Shown piece by piece: positions 20,020-32,800 of a stretch of DNA of 64,000 bases (position 1 is its first letter; each line of letters begins with the position of its first letter). The stretch spans positions 6,333,163 through 6,397,162 of the forward strand of contig NC_069109.1 of the NCBI RefSeq assembly GCF_947172395.1, in the 5' to 3' direction. A program made the translations under genes and the position numbers. Source of the stretch: Bicyclus anynana (lineage: Eukaryota > Arthropoda > Insecta > Lepidoptera > Nymphalidae). The notes under the pieces were generated by a model, which was not told the origin of the DNA, made no database searches, and saw only the letters and a list, made by a program, of their open reading frames with translations.

Positions 20020-21470
20020 TTAATAAATTAAATGTAAGTAAACATCAAATTGTGCATGTGTGCTCAATGGAGTCGCTAAATTCGGATCACTTTTTAAGTC
20101 ATTTTGTAGGCATGTCTATAGTATAAAAAAATCATTGTCAATACTCCTTTTTTTCTGAAAAACGTACCTATGCAGATGAATCCACAAAGTAGCGTACAAC
20201 CAATAAATAAATAAAAAACTCACCTGTATTAAAACTCACAAAAAAGATACACACACAATGCGAGCACTATATTCAATTGTTTATTTTAAAACACAACTCA
20301 ACTTTTTTTTTTCACACGTAAAATGCGGTTTTACTGTGAAAAACAGTCACGTTCACTTCCAATGAAGGCAAGATGCGAAATGTTGGGTCGATCGATTTTC
20401 CCCGAGAAAACTGTGGATGAAACGGCTATATAGTTGTTGGGGGGTGAGAATGAGACAGATGATGGGGTGAGAGAGAGGGGTAGAATGTTTATTTGTGGGT
20501 GTATTGAACCCTCTAGAAATTAGCGTTTCGTGGGGCGTTACTATTGGTTTAGTGAGATTTCTCGAATATTGCAAATTGCAATTATTTTCGTCAAGCGACA
20601 TTGTTAACTTATAATAGGCGCGTTCTACTATAGGCTAGGAACCAAGGGCTGGCCTATACAATGTAAGAAACACCATATTGGTTTGTTAAGCTTTAGCTAC
20701 TCATCCAATCGACTTTTTTGTTAAAATTGGCACAGAAAAGAAATTAAGGTAAACTTTAAAAAAAAAATATTTAGAGAGCAATAAAAAAATCGACACATTT
20801 CGATTTTGATAATATCGATCGATTAATAAGATTCGATTCGAAGCGTTACTAAGCGTAAGCGAACAAGAGCTATTTCCATAGACTATTATATAATAGGTTT
20901 CCTAATGTAAAAAATCATATTTAAAACTTCTTCAGTTTTTTACAAAATCCTGCAGGAACCATGGATTTTTATTGATAAAAAGTAGCTTATAATATTTATC
21001 TTCTTAACCTCCTTTATTTACTAGTGAAAGTCCCTTTAAAATCTGTTTAGCATTTCAAGAGATTATCCCGGACAAAAAAAATATATCACAAACAGACAGT
21101 TCTATATAGTTTGATGATCTATTGATTAATTATTATCTCCCAAGCTTGAAGATTATTTTTTGTATTTAAGAGGAAGGGTGATTTATTTTTTGTATATGTA
21201 ATGAAAATTTTGCAAATAAAAAAAAATAATTGTCAATGGTAACGCCGCAGCTCACAGTAGGCTTCAGCCCTCAATATGTGGAGCAGTGGGATGTAGGGAT
21301 GCTGTGAGCACACATGTTGTGTTCACTGACTGGTTGCCGCCTCTAGAAGTGCATGTTTATAGTTTATGGTAACGCCGCAAACAGTACCTTCGGCTACTAT
21401 GTGTATATTGCAGGTATTTTATCATTATAAGTTTATTTTAACGACTCACTATAGAGCCAGGCCCTCGTTA
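20020..21470. other. Intergenic DNA, nothing recognised
   Basis: No convincing exon or element. 20350-20600 has a mixed-composition stretch without ORF on the plus strand; GTAACGCCGC occurs twice (21239 and 21368), hinting at a decayed repeat. Confidence 0.5.
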
Positions 21471-22080
21471 TCTTCATCATCATCATATCAGCCGATGGAG
21501 TCCACTGCAGGACATAGGCCTTTTGTAGGCACTTCCAAACATCACGATACTGAGCCGCCTGCATCCAGCGAATGTCTGCGACTCGCTTGATGTCGTCAGT
21601 CCACCTGGTGAGGGGTCGATCGACACTGCGCTTTCTAGTGCAGGGTCGCCATTCCAGATCAAGGGGACCCCACCGTCCATCGGCTCTTCGAACTATATGC
21701 CCCGCCCATTGCCACTTAGTTTCGCGACTTTTTGAGCTATGTCGGTGACTTTGGTTCTTCTCCTCATTTTATGATTCGATACTTCTAGCATAGTTCGCTT
21801 CATCACCCGTTGTGTGACTTTGAGCCTTCTTATGAGGCCCATAGTTAGCGACCAAGTCTCGGAACCATAGGTCATCACTGGCAACGTGCACTGTTCGAAG
21901 ACTTTTGTCTTCAGACACTGAAGAATTTCGGATGAAAAGATATCGAGAAGTTTTTCAAATGCGGCCCAACCGAGTTGAATTCGACGGTTCACCTCTTTCT
22001 CGAAATTGGACCTACCTAACTGGATCATATGTCCTAGGTATATGTATTCGTCTACAAAGTCGAGTCGTCCCTCCTATATG
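21470..22080 (-). mobile_element. RTE-type LINE fragment, minus strand
   Basis: Read on the minus strand it encodes FIYLGHMIQLGRSNFEKEVN, VMTYGSETWSLTMGLIRRL and, after frame changes, the GHIVRRADGR/RWTDDIKR-type C-terminus of a second RTE family. Several frameshifts and a stop break it. The (TGA)n tail lies at 21474-21487 on the far side. Confidence 0.85.
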
Positions 22081-22096
22081 AAGCTTTTTCCCATAG

Positions 22097-22395
22097 ACGG
22101 CCGCGTGGCGCAGTGGGTAGTGACACTGCTTTCTGCATCCACGGCCGTGGGTTCGATTCCCACAACTGGACAATATTTGTGTGATGAGCATGGGTGTTTT
22201 CCAGTGTCTGTGTGTATTTATACATTATATAAGTATTTATATGTAGTATATAATTGTATACGAATATTATAATATCAACTATCTTAGGATCCATAACACA
22301 AGCTACTCTGTATGCTTACTTTTGGGCTAGATAGTGATGTGTATTGTTTAAGTATATTTATTATTATTATTATTTATTTATTCATTATTATTACG
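22097..22395 (+). mobile_element. SINE-D copy
   Basis: tRNA-like head GGCCGCGTGGCGCAGTGGG with B-box GGTTCGATTCC, then CACAACTGGACAATATTTGT, GATGAGCATGGGTGTTTTCC, and an AT-rich body ending in TTATTATTATT. A 5' fragment lies at about 38508-38605. Confidence 0.8.
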
Positions 22396-22572
22396 CAACT
22401 TGCTACGCTGCTAGCTACGCCACTCGCTACGCAGTTCGCTACGTTGATCGTTACGCTGTTCGCTACGATGTTCGCTACGATGCTCGCTACAGTGCTCGCT
22501 ACGATGCTCGCTACAGTGCTCGCTACGATGCTCGCTACAGTGCTCGCTATGCCATTCGCTACGCCACTGCTA
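22393..22572 (+). repeat. 12-bp minisatellite GCTCGCTACGAT
   Basis: About 15 units, the central ones (22470-22550) nearly perfect and alternating GCTACGATGCTC with GCTACAGTGCTC, a 24-bp higher-order unit. Open in several frames only because the unit is a multiple of three; not a gene. Confidence 0.92.
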
Positions 22573-22619
22573 CGCAACTCACTAAAATAATGTGGATTGG
22601 TGGGCTTAATCCTTAGGGT

Positions 22620-22895
22620 AAATAGTCACGTGGGTTCGATCCCCACCTGCTGGATTATTGTCGTATCCACTCATAACATCGGCTTTTCCGACTAGATAGT
22701 CACAATATTGGTCATATTTAAAAGGTAACAAATTTTTTTTTTCAAGAAAAAATATTCTAACAAAACGATGTCGTGTAGAAACCGAAAGGGGTGTGGATTT
22801 TCATCCTACTCCCAACAAATTAGCCCGCTTCCATCTTAGACTGAATCGTAACTTACCATCAGGTGAGATTGTAGTCAAGGGCTAACTTTTTTATC
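22620..22895 (+). mobile_element. SINE-C fragment followed by SINE-B 3' part
   Basis: GTGGGTTCGATCCCCACCTG to GGTCATATTTAAA is a SINE-C remnant; from about 22766 (ACGATGTCGTGTAGAAACCG) to 22891 is the 3' part of SINE-B. Confidence 0.8.
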
Positions 22896-23070
22896 AACTC
22901 ATATTCATCTCACTGTTGAGCATAAATCTCCTCTCAGAATAAGAGGGGTTATGCCTTAGTCCACAACGCTGATCCATTGCAGATTGGCAGACTTCACACA
23001 CGTAGAGAATTGAGAAAATTCTCACGATGTTTTTCTTTTACCGTTTGAGACACGTATTATTTTCTTAAAA
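22891..23070 (-). mobile_element. SINE-A fragment, minus strand
   Basis: From TTATCAACTCATATTCATC to CGTTTGAGACACG, 3' part of SINE-A, ending at the RTE fragment. Confidence 0.85.
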
Positions 23071-23071
23071 G

Positions 23072-23315
23072 GAAGGAGGAGATCCGCAGACGAACCAAAG
23101 TCACTGACATAGCTCAGCGAGTCGCGAAGCTGAAGTGGCAATGGGCAGGCCACATAGTTCAAAGAGCCGATGGACGTAGGGCTCCCAAGGTGCTGGAATG
23201 GCGACCCCGCACCGGAATGCGAAGTGTTGGTCAACCCCCAAGGTGGACCGTGGATATCAAGCGGGTTGCAGGGAGCCGCTGGATGCTGGCGTCTCGAGAT
23301 CGTTGCTTGGAGGTC
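23072..23315 (+). mobile_element. RTE-type LINE fragment, plus strand
   Basis: Encodes EEIRRRTKVTDIAQRVAKLK, WQWAGHIVQRADGR and KRVAGSRWMLASRDR, the same RTE C-terminus as the minus copy at 21470-22080. It follows directly on a minus-strand SINE-A fragment. Confidence 0.85.
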
Positions 23316-23842
23316 GATATGATAACGTCGAAATGTGTTAACTTGATGCACAGCTCGGGTGTTAGGTTTACTTTCGTTACGGAATTTCTTGATTCGGTCG
23401 CCGCGATAAAAGCTATGCAAGAGTTAAAAAAAAAACAAATAAACGCGTAACATCTCACTGGCGACAGGTAAGTAAGTGTCTGCTACATAATTACATATAG
23501 ACAGTACGCAGGAAGATGTATTAGTAGGTAGGTATGCTAGATGTTAGCTTTTTATGGATAAGCCGGAAATGTAAACTAGGCTACGAGTGCGAGCTATTGT
23601 TTCGGTTTTCGGCTCGATGTATGGAAGCTTTTCTTTACATTTTTAATAAACGGACTTGGGTACCCAAGTGGCACGTCGATTGTCTTTCTACATTATTACA
23701 TACATACATACATTTACATACATATTACATAAATTATTTAAAAAAAAAAAGATATGGCAAATATTCTTTCTAAACAAAAACTTAAAAAAAAAGTGTGTGT
23801 CAGCTCCGACGCACGGATGGAGTTTACTCTTTTCAATAGCAA

Positions 23843-24249
23843 CGCCTGAAAAGTGAAAGGTGCGCAAGCGAGGTGCAGCGCTGCGTGCGCGCCCACCAAC
23901 AGCGTGCACGTGCGTGCGGACGCGCTAGGCATGTGAACGCTGTTGGCGGCAGCGCACGGTGAAAGGTGCGCAGAATAGGTTGCGCACAAAAAAGGTAACG
24001 CTATGCGTTCATCGAATTTTACTGCCCATATTTTTTACATAGCGGAGGCTATATATGAAAAATCTATTCTTAAGGAGTGAACTCCAATAAGTTATGATGC
24101 GTTACGTTTTTTGTGCGCAACCTATTCTGCGCACCTTTCACCGTGCGCTGTGCCGCCAACAACTTGCACATCGCACCCATGTGCACGCTGTAGGCGGGTG
24201 CGCACGCCGCGGCCTGCTGCACCTCGGTTTCCTTTCACTTATAAGGCGC
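23843..24249. mobile_element. Long-TIR foldback element, 407 bp
   Basis: Arms of about 150 bp: left 23843-23998 (CGCCTGAAAAGTGAAAGG, then CACGGTGAAAGGTGCGCAGA, TAGGTTGCGCACAAAA), right 24104-24249 (inverse of the same, ending CCTTTCACTTATAAGGCG). The loop holds TTCATCGAATTTTACTGCCC. Related pieces occur at 24555-24690 and 48790-48945. Confidence 0.82.
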
Positions 24250-24554
24250 GAGTATTGAGACGTGCTTCGAGCTAACTTTTTGTTTTTTTTTAACATACAT
24301 ACTTGTTTTTGTTGGTAAACAGTGCACATCGAGTAGGGCTTTAGTAATACTTATGTTAAAGAAGACTAAATGTATAAAATATATAATTGTAAAATAACTA
24401 ATAGACTTTATAATATACTTCACATTATATATTTTACTCTTACAATGATATAATCATTAAACAAACAAGCCCAATAACATATAGTATATAGGTATAGTCG
24501 CCTATACAGCATACCCTATGTACGTCTCAATACACTCACAGCTAAATTAGAAAG

Positions 24555-24690
24555 TTGCGCACTAAAGGTGCGCACCAAAAACGTGACACTTTTTCGTTAG
24601 TTCAGTTGGTTTTACCCCTCGGATTTTTCTCATACCGGGCGCCTTATATATAAAAAATCGATTCTTAAGTAGTTAACTCCAATAAACTCC
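24555..24690. mobile_element. Diverged relative of the GTTGCGCACAAAA foldback family
   Basis: GTTGCGCACTAAAGGTGCGC at one side and TATATAAAAAATCGATTCTT with AACTCCAATAA at the other resemble the loop and one arm of 23843-24249; incomplete. Confidence 0.55.
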
Positions 24691-24700
24691 AAAAATACGC

Positions 24701-24814
24701 CAACGCTTCGTAAATAAAAAAATGTATGGGAATGACATTAACTAGTCGACTCGACAGGTCACGTGACCAAGTTGTTGATCGCATCTGTCATTCCCATACA
24801 TTTCGAAGCGTTAA
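24701..24814. mobile_element. Small foldback element, ATGTATGGGAATGACA arms
   Basis: CAACGCTTCG ... AATGTATGGGAATGACA at the left (24701-24737) is inverted at the right (TGTCATTCCCATACATTTCG, 24786 onward), with GTCACGTGACCAAG in the loop. Confidence 0.75.
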
Positions 24815-24819
24815 CGTTT

Positions 24820-26300
24820 GTAGAAAGAGATTCAACGTGCCACTTGGCTAAGGGCCAAGTGCTGGTAGGACTCGCCCACGGAGGATTCCGTACCATTTAA
24901 TCATACCGTTACCTTTTCTCTATAAATGTGACGAAAATTCATAGTTTTAGTTCAACGGAATATTGATTAAATTATATTGGTCGTAGCCCGAACGTTGAGG
25001 GTTAAACGCGTGTTGTTTTGATGAACTTTTTTTTGCGTTGAGACATGTTGTTGTAGCCTACACGACGAAGTTAAGCGCGTGTGTAGTGGACTATACATAT
25101 CTGGACATTAAAGTGCATAGTGACGGGGTAGCGGATTGCTGTGGCCTGCAGACTGGTGAATACATTGAAATACATATCGCCCGTCAGCTAAGGTCTTTCG
25201 TTTCGCAGTGTTGCGCCGTATTGCGAACGCCCGGTTTCCCACTGGATCAGTTGATGGGCCCCTAATCAATTCGCGTGGGAGCCGGAGGTTTGCCCACAAA
25301 ATAATGTATGGGTACTTACTTTGATATTATTAATTATTATGTATTTATTATTCTGGTGTCTACTGATACAGGTCTAGTGCTATACTATATATAGAGTAGA
25401 AGTGGTTAATTTTAAAATTACAAACTGACATGTCTATTTTATCTATTTGTATAGGTAGGTAGTAGGTACTGGGTAGATCTACACGTTAATTTGTTTGTTA
25501 TTTTACGGTTTCACGCCTTTCATGTAAAGCTACATTATCAGCGAGTTACACAGGCATTATTTTAAACCTGTATTTCTACGGAAACAAGAAACTACACAGT
25601 TGAAACCGCGGGGTGTTCGCTAGTATACCATAATTACAGGATCACTTTGAATCTCTAGAATACAAAGAGCTTTCTGTATCTATTACGTGTCCTATTTTAT
25701 ACCATCGTGATTCAGGTCAAATACTTCCTTTATATAGTTTTAATTGCAGTTTTATTTTTGTATACGCTCATCGCACACTACCTCACTGATCGCAATATTG
25801 TTACAAGTGTAAGGTTTCGTAAATATTATTGTCTAAAATGAGGTTTTTCTAGTTAAATTTATATGGAATATTACATTGTTGTACAAAATGGAATTCATAA
25901 GAACAATATTAACACGTCCGGCAGTATGGCCGATTTAATTTAAATAAATAAAGTATTCTATGGCTGTACGGTGTAATGCTTTTGCCTTTTGGCATACAAA
26001 AAAACAAAGAAGGAAAAAGGGTGACGCGGGCGGGAGTATAAAATGGTGGACGACGAAATTAGATTATCGATTTAATTACTAAATTACTAATCATTGAGTG
26101 TAAATGAAATGTCAATGAAAATGTACGACAGTTAATGTTTACGAGATTTCATGATATTGTCAATGTCGAGATTTACTGTACCTATGGTGAAAATGGAATT
26201 AAAATGTATACATGAGAAGTTGGACTTTAATTCAATACCATTAAGTTATGGACGCCTCTTACACAAGTTCCTCGATTACTGGTGGTATTAACATGCATTA
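24820..26300. other. Intergenic DNA with one GC-balanced stretch
   Basis: 25040-25300 is less AT rich than its surroundings and has a 75-codon plus frame (start 25038) with no recognisable motif. The rest is AT rich. No splice-flanked exon found. Confidence 0.4.
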
Positions 26301-26480
26301 TTTATGTTAATGTAGAGGGGAGGTATCAGTGTTGGTATAAATAAGTATTTGATGACTTTAGCTCAGTTGTTTGTTAGGCAGCGTAGACGCCGTCACGCTG
26401 CCAGTTTCGGTAGTGATTTTGTGCAATAAAATTTCGTGTTGTAATTATTGTTTAGTGTGGGCATTGGGAACATGTCGAGT
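26300..26480 (+). other. LTR-like promoter-plus-polyadenylation segment (uncertain)
   Basis: GTATAAATAAG (TATA-like) at 26335, TCAGTTG at 26365, CAATAAAATTTC at 26424 and a TGGGAACA end resemble an insect LTR. No second LTR was seen within the window, so this may be a solo LTR or a promoter-like coincidence. Confidence 0.3.
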
Positions 26481-26514
26481 AAGGTGAGTGTTAGCTAGTC
26501 GGCAGGGATCCCTT

Positions 26515-26850
26515 AAACCTACTCTCAAGTCCTGGGATCTGCTCGAGGTGTTTCCTCTACCACAAATAATGGTACAATCACTGTCGCTGCTACCCGTCGC
26601 GTCACATTATAAATCCCCGCTACCACCATTGATCATCCATGTTTATATTCCTCGGATGTTTCTGTTCTCTTTCCTTACACGCACTGCAAAGATGTGGAAT
26701 GCCCTTCCAGCTTCCGTTTTCCCCACCACCTACAATATGGGTATCTTCAAGTCAAGAATGAATAGACTTCTAGGCAAGCGCGTTCCAAGATAGGTTGCAT
26801 CGTCGCTTACCATCAGGCGTGATTGCAGCTAAGTGCTTGCTCATACAAAA
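26515..26850 (+). mobile_element. Jockey/CR1-group LINE 3' fragment
   Basis: The open frame up to 26793 ends FLTRTAKMWNALPASVFPTT and YNMGIFKSRMNRLLGKR, a common C-terminus of insect LINE reverse transcriptases, followed by GCATCGTCGCTTACCATCAG, the usual 3' end. Upstream reading is less certain. Confidence 0.75.
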
Positions 26851-27360
26851 CGTGTTAATAAAAAATCGATGTGTAAAAATTACACGTGTGTGTATTACGA
26901 TGCAAACTTTATAGTTGTGTGTAGTGTAAGGACACAGGATATATTTATTGGCGTTAAATATTTTCGATATGTGAGTTTACCTCGTCCCCCTCAAAAAACG
27001 TCAGACAATTTTCTTGGTGAATTTGAGTCCGATACACGTCCAATGGTAATTGGTCTGAGGAAAGAATGAATAGCTTTGTGATTACGAAATGTTTTCCGCT
27101 AGAAAACCACGGTATTTGTAAGTGTTTATAATTACGTCGGGGTCACCAATATCAACGCAGAGGTTTTATAAGGATATAGTATAAGGCGATGTACAAAACT
27201 GATATATGTATTTATTCAATGCATTGTAATTATCTTGAATTATATAAACATAGCATTAAGATCTAACCATCTAACTTAACTTTATTACCTAATTTAACTT
27301 GTTTGTCACACACTTCATAAACTGTTATATTCTCATGATTTTAAACTTATTTCGTGGTTG

Positions 27361-27852
27361 TTCATTATGAATGTTATTTAAACGGGTACATACCAGTTCA
27401 GTCCCGTTGTGACCACGATCCATGCAACTGGGTCGAAATATCGACATTAAAAATCTCGTCTTTTTATCGTGGTATGTAGCTAGCCGTTAATAATAATAAT
27501 AATAATATTATTGTGGTTCGATCAATTGAGTTTCTTAATGTAAACCACGTGCACGAAAAATGGCACACGGAGCATGGAGACAACGGAAGCCAATCCTTCT
27601 GTTGGTTCGTACTCAATGGCGCCTGAGAGGAACTCCATACACGAGGATACTTCGAGTTTCAACAGCGGTTCTAACAGTGAGCAGGAACGAGAGAAACCTC
27701 AACAGGAAAAAGGAAAACTGACCTCACAGGTAACGGTCGATCCTCGGATCGACGCGTTATGCGAACAGGTGAGTTTGCTCACTAATTTTATTATGCATCA
27801 ATCCGGTGTGTCTAATATGACTTTGAATCAGAATGATAGACCTACTGGTTGA
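27361..27852 (+). other. Possible start of a retroelement gag-like ORF
   Basis: A 92-codon frame (27574-27852) starts METTEANPSVGSYSMAPERN and has a charged, low-complexity N-terminus and DPRIDALCEQVSLLTNFIMH. It is preceded by TCGAAATATCGACATTAAAA, seen near retroelement leaders in moths. Codons downstream of 27852 continue in broken frames. No protease or polymerase follows. It may equally be a random open frame. Confidence 0.3.
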
Positions 27853-28443
27853 AAAACCAAATGAAAACAATAACGATTTCTTAACAAACCCGTCGATAGC
27901 ATGAAAATCCTTATATTTAGGTTTTTTGTAAGACTGACCTGGACGATAAAAATATTCTACAGCCAGGTAAAACGCTTACGTCGTTTAATCGAATTGCAAC
28001 ATTTTTATTCACCTACATGGCAACATATAGGATATACGAAAACGTTAACAGATATGTTAGCTACACCACTACTAATGTTCTGCTATATCAAAGAGAGCTA
28101 TTGCAATCGGGTATACAAGAAATCATCGGTTGGGCTAACATAAATCCAACCTACCTAAATATACCCTAAATATAACCCTCTTTAATAAATTAACTAAAAC
28201 TTATGGAAAATCGTCTTTGTCTTACAAGTTATCCGAACAAAGTTTACATATAATTGTTTGCGATAAAAGAGCCGAATGTATAGACAAGATCGCATTTGTG
28301 TACCTTACCTTTCTATGGTCAGAACATCGATACATACCTAGTTCCTTCAATCTACTAAAAGAGGTGTAGTTGTTTCATCGTGCTAGCCAGTGTGTAAGCA
28401 CTGACATTTTAGCTCATAGTCTTCACCAGGAAGATCTTCCTGC

Positions 28444-28537
28444 AATGCTGTATGGTTTTCCTCTCGGCACATAATATCGGTTTTATTGTTATGTAAAACC
28501 GTTATATTGATGTGCCTATTGAAAACCATACAGCATT
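28444..28537. repeat. Imperfect palindrome, 94 bp
   Basis: AATGCTGTATGGTTTTC at 28444-28460 is exactly inverted at 28521-28537, with a second inverted pair inside (GGCACATAATATCGGTTTTA versus TAAAACCGTTATATTGATGT). Confidence 0.85.
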
Positions 28538-29049
28538 GTCTTGAAGACGTGTTTGTTATCTGCTGGTGAAACATATTATAGACACAATGCTATGATGATG
28601 ATGATGATGTCGATAGTAAGATCTGACATCAAATTAATTGTTAATTTAACTAGGTATTTGACTTTTGCTTATAATTTTTATCATGGTTTTGCTACTTTAT
28701 ATATAAGCAAATATGTTTTTAAATAAAAGAAATCAATTTTTATGTATTTTGATTACAAATGTAAAATAAAAATTGTACCAGCGTTTGTATTATTACAGTT
28801 GAATTAAATTTTTGAAGAAAAATCGTACGATAATAAAAAGAACTAAAATATTAAGCAATCTTAATTGTATGAAAATAAACTAAGATCAAAAGCGTAACAC
28901 TTATTTGGCAAAAATCACACCGCGCTGAACGTTTTAAAAATATTTATCATGTTTATTTTTAGGAAAATCAATTTCACGTCAATAATGATTAAAAAATGTG
29001 ACTGATGATTTCCAGTTTTCAATCGGCTGGTTATCTGACCATCATAAAG

Positions 29050-29810
29050 ATGCTACTACTTATCTACAACTGCCTGGGGAGGCGTCAATGCCGCTTTGGA
29101 TAGGAACTGTTTGACCCCAGTTCCCTATTACAGAACGAGAAGCAGCTTTAGGTGTAATACCTTGTATGTAATATGTAATAAAGAGATTATTTAAGTTCTC
29201 AACTTTGCCTATTTTAGACTTACTTTTAACAATCAAAGACCTGACTAACGTTACTGGGCATATGTATATGTCGTTATGTTTGAAAGTTTCCATACCGATT
29301 GTCTATATGAGTGAGAATCATTTTTTGAACCAAATTCCGGTATTAAGTATATATATTCCCCAGTATCACAAAAACTATCTTTTGCAATTTTTAGCAAAGT
29401 AAAGTCGTGAACTCTACGACCCGATGCTAGCAACCAAAACCGTAGCTGAAATTGAAATTGAAATTTTATTTATCCTCTCCACACCATAATATGTACAACA
29501 ATATAACTGTGTTAGGTTACAATTTCATTATGTGATAATGTGGGGACCGGTGCTCGCACCGGGTACAAAACCTGTGTTGCAAGACACCACGCTGATGTAG
29601 CCGTTCTCCTAGACATTTCAAAAAGGGTATCTTTAGGTGGATTTGTGATGAAAGTCATCTGAGCCCAACCTCGGGATCCCATATGGAAATTGACTTAGCG
29701 ACTTTAGGTTTAGCTTTACTAATAGCCTTAAGGGCATGTTTTATTATGAAAATTAAGAAAAATATTGACACCTGCCATCCGTCTGGAGTGACATATTTTT
29801 TTCAAACAAA
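29050..29810 (-). other. Probable retroelement remnant, minus strand
   Basis: 29440-29560 begins with an ATTTCAATTTCAATT-type tail in reverse complement and TATTTATCCTCTCC, the look of a LINE 3' end. Open minus-strand frames at 29060-29433 carry no motif I can name. Confidence 0.35.
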
Positions 29811-29879
29811 TAAATAAAATTAAAATAATTTAAATATATACGCTACAAATAAGCCAAATCAAATAGAAACAGTAAAATG

Positions 29880-32800
29880 AATTTGAAGAACATTATAAAC
29901 CATAGAAAATATGCGACGAGTTGGCGGCCAGAGCACCAGCGCACGAAATAACATCTTCATATCGTCGTCGACGTCGCCGTCGTCGTCTGAGGAATTTAAG
30001 ACCCCGCCAACATCTGCGGGGGATGAGACACCCGTGCGGACGACTCATCGGGGTGTCACCACACGACGACGGCAACACCAACAACAACAGCAACAACACC
30101 AGCAGAACGTCGACGAGATACCACTACCGGAGAGCTTGGATCAAGAGGGGCTGCGGGCTCCTGTGAGTGCTCCCGCTACCGGTGATGTAGTGCGTCGCAT
30201 GAGATGGTCTCGTCCACTCAATGAGAGCGTCATGCGAGCGTACTATGGGGCGACAGAGGGGGGAACTAACCTTACTGCGTACCGGTCAAGGATGTTGTCT
30301 ATGTTTCAGACTCTTGAGCCAACAGTGACCGTGACTGCGCAGCGACTATCGGATCAGGTGCGAGCAATCCAGCGACGTCATCTGCTAGATGAAGCTCACC
30401 TTGAACGACTGCGCTCTACTTCAGTACAAATCGATACCATCCGTAGCTTACCTCAGCAAACATTGCAAACCAACATCCCAGAGGTGCTACAGGATGGTAT
30501 CGATATGCAAGTAAGTAGCCAGAATTATGAGCAATTGAGGAGAACTTTGGAGGATTCTATTGTGACATACAGGTACATGCCTCTTAATTTAAGACCAAAA
30601 TTGCCTCGTTTGCCTGTACATAGACGAAATATGGCGTTAGTGGGGGTTCTAGATCAGATTTTAGGTGAATATCTCGTAACATCTGAGGACCTAAGTGATA
30701 CGCATTCGATTCTATTCTGTGGAGCCGTTGCGGCGTGTCGTATTGCGGGTGTCAAATTCCCTGAACCACGCACGGTTCCGCAGAGGACGGGTCAAGCACC
30801 AGCTTGGCGGACCAGAATCGAAAGGCGTATCACACTGACTAGAACTCTCATAGCTAAGCTAATCTGCTTCAAGGAGGGCAACAATCGCCCTAGAGTTATG
30901 CGATTTGTGAATCAGGCTTTTGCTGGGACTGACACACGTCCGTTCCAGTACTTGGCTTGTGTCACCGAACGCATTGACTTCTTGAAGCAGAAAGTCTATG
31001 CATGGGCACAACGCATTAGGCGTTATAAAGAGCGCATAGACCGGTATAATCAGAATAGAATCTTCCAAAGTGACCAACGGAAAGTGTACAGGAACTGGGA
31101 ACGATCCAGTGCCTGTGTGACAGATGGGGAACCTCCGACTTCTGATGCTATGTCAGATTTCTGGCGTAGCATCTGGTCGGCCCCCGTAGGCCACACTGAA
31201 GGCGATTGGATGAGTACTGTCAAGGAAGAGTGTGCAATGGTGGAACAAATGATTCCGATATCCATTACTACAGAAAATGTAAGTTGTGCAATTCGTCCAG
31301 CGTCAAACTGGAAATGCCCAGGACCGGACGGATTGCACAACTTCTGGTTAAAATGGTTTCGTAGCGCCCATTCTATCTTGGCAGTGCAATTTCAAAATGC
31401 CATTGACACTGGATCGCTACCGGCATTTTTAACAACTGGTGTCACGTTCCTGCTACACAAATCCGGAAGTACCACAGACCCCAAAAACTACCGACCGATA
31501 ACATGCTTACCCACCATCTATAAGCTCCTTACATCCATTCTGTCATCAAAATTAACGATGCATATAAATGCAAATAATATTTTGGCCCCAACACAGAATG
31601 GATGTAAGGCCCGGTCTCGTGGTACAAAGGAACTTCTCCTCATAGACACTGCTATTTGCCAACAGGTTCGGCGAAACAGAAAAAATCTCACGGCTGCTTG
31701 GATAGACTACAAGAAGGCCTATGATTCGGTGCCTCATTCATGGCTCATGGAGGTCATGCGGTTGTACAAGGTCGATACAACACTATGCTCTTTTCTTGAG
31801 TCATGTATGAGACAGTGGATGACAGTTCTTCGTCACCCAGGCGCTTCTGAGTGTTCTGAATCGAATGAACTGATAGGGATTAGGCGAGGTATTTTCCAGG
31901 GCGATAGTTTGAGCCCTTTATGGTTTTGTCTAGCCCTTAATCCTCTCAGTACTTTACTGCGGGATTCAGGGCTAGGCTTTCGCCTTCGCAGGGGTGGTGA
32001 GCTCATATCTCACTTGCTTTACATGGATGACCTCAAGCTGTATGCATCAAAGCGTACAGACCTAGTGTCATTGCTGAAGATTACTCAAACCTTTAGCAAT
32101 GACATAAGGATGGAATTTGGTGTAGACAAGTGTGCGGTCATCAATGTAGAGCGAGGAAGGATAGTGAGCTCCGAGAATATAGTTATTTCAGAAACTATCA
32201 TTCTCAGATCACTCCTTGAAGGCGAGACCTATAAATACCTTGGAATGACAGAAGCACTTGGTATTGAGACAGGGAATATGAAACAGGTAGTGAAGGAACG
32301 CTTCTTTGGCCGCCTGAAAAAAGTCCTAAAAAGTCTTTTATCAGGCGGTAACAAGGTGCGTGCCTTCAATAGCTGGGTCATGCCCTTACTCATATACACT
32401 TTTGGCATTCTAAAGTGGACTCAAACCGAACTGGATTCCCTGGACTGTAAAGTCCGCAAACTGCTGACGTCATACCGGATGCATCACCCCCGTTCATCTG
32501 TAATGAGATTGTACATCCCACGCAAGTGTGGAGGACGTGGCTTCTTAAACGCCAAGAACCTCCATAATCGTGAGGTGTGCAATCTCAGAGATCATTTTCT
32601 CAAGATGAATGTGAGTATGTTTCAGGATGTCGTTGCAGTGGATAAGGGACTTACCCCGCTATCCCTAGGCAAAGAGAACTGGCGCAAGCCTATAGTAATT
32701 AGTAACTCAGATCGTGTGGCAATATGGAAGAGCAAGGAGTTGCATGGACGATTCTACAAGGCCCTTACTGGGCCGGATGTAGATCAAATAACATCTGTAT

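Noticed and set aside
22312..22616. Open frames of about 90 codons with ATxLATMLAT repeats
   Set aside because: Minisatellite translated in several frames on both strands; no start context or homology.
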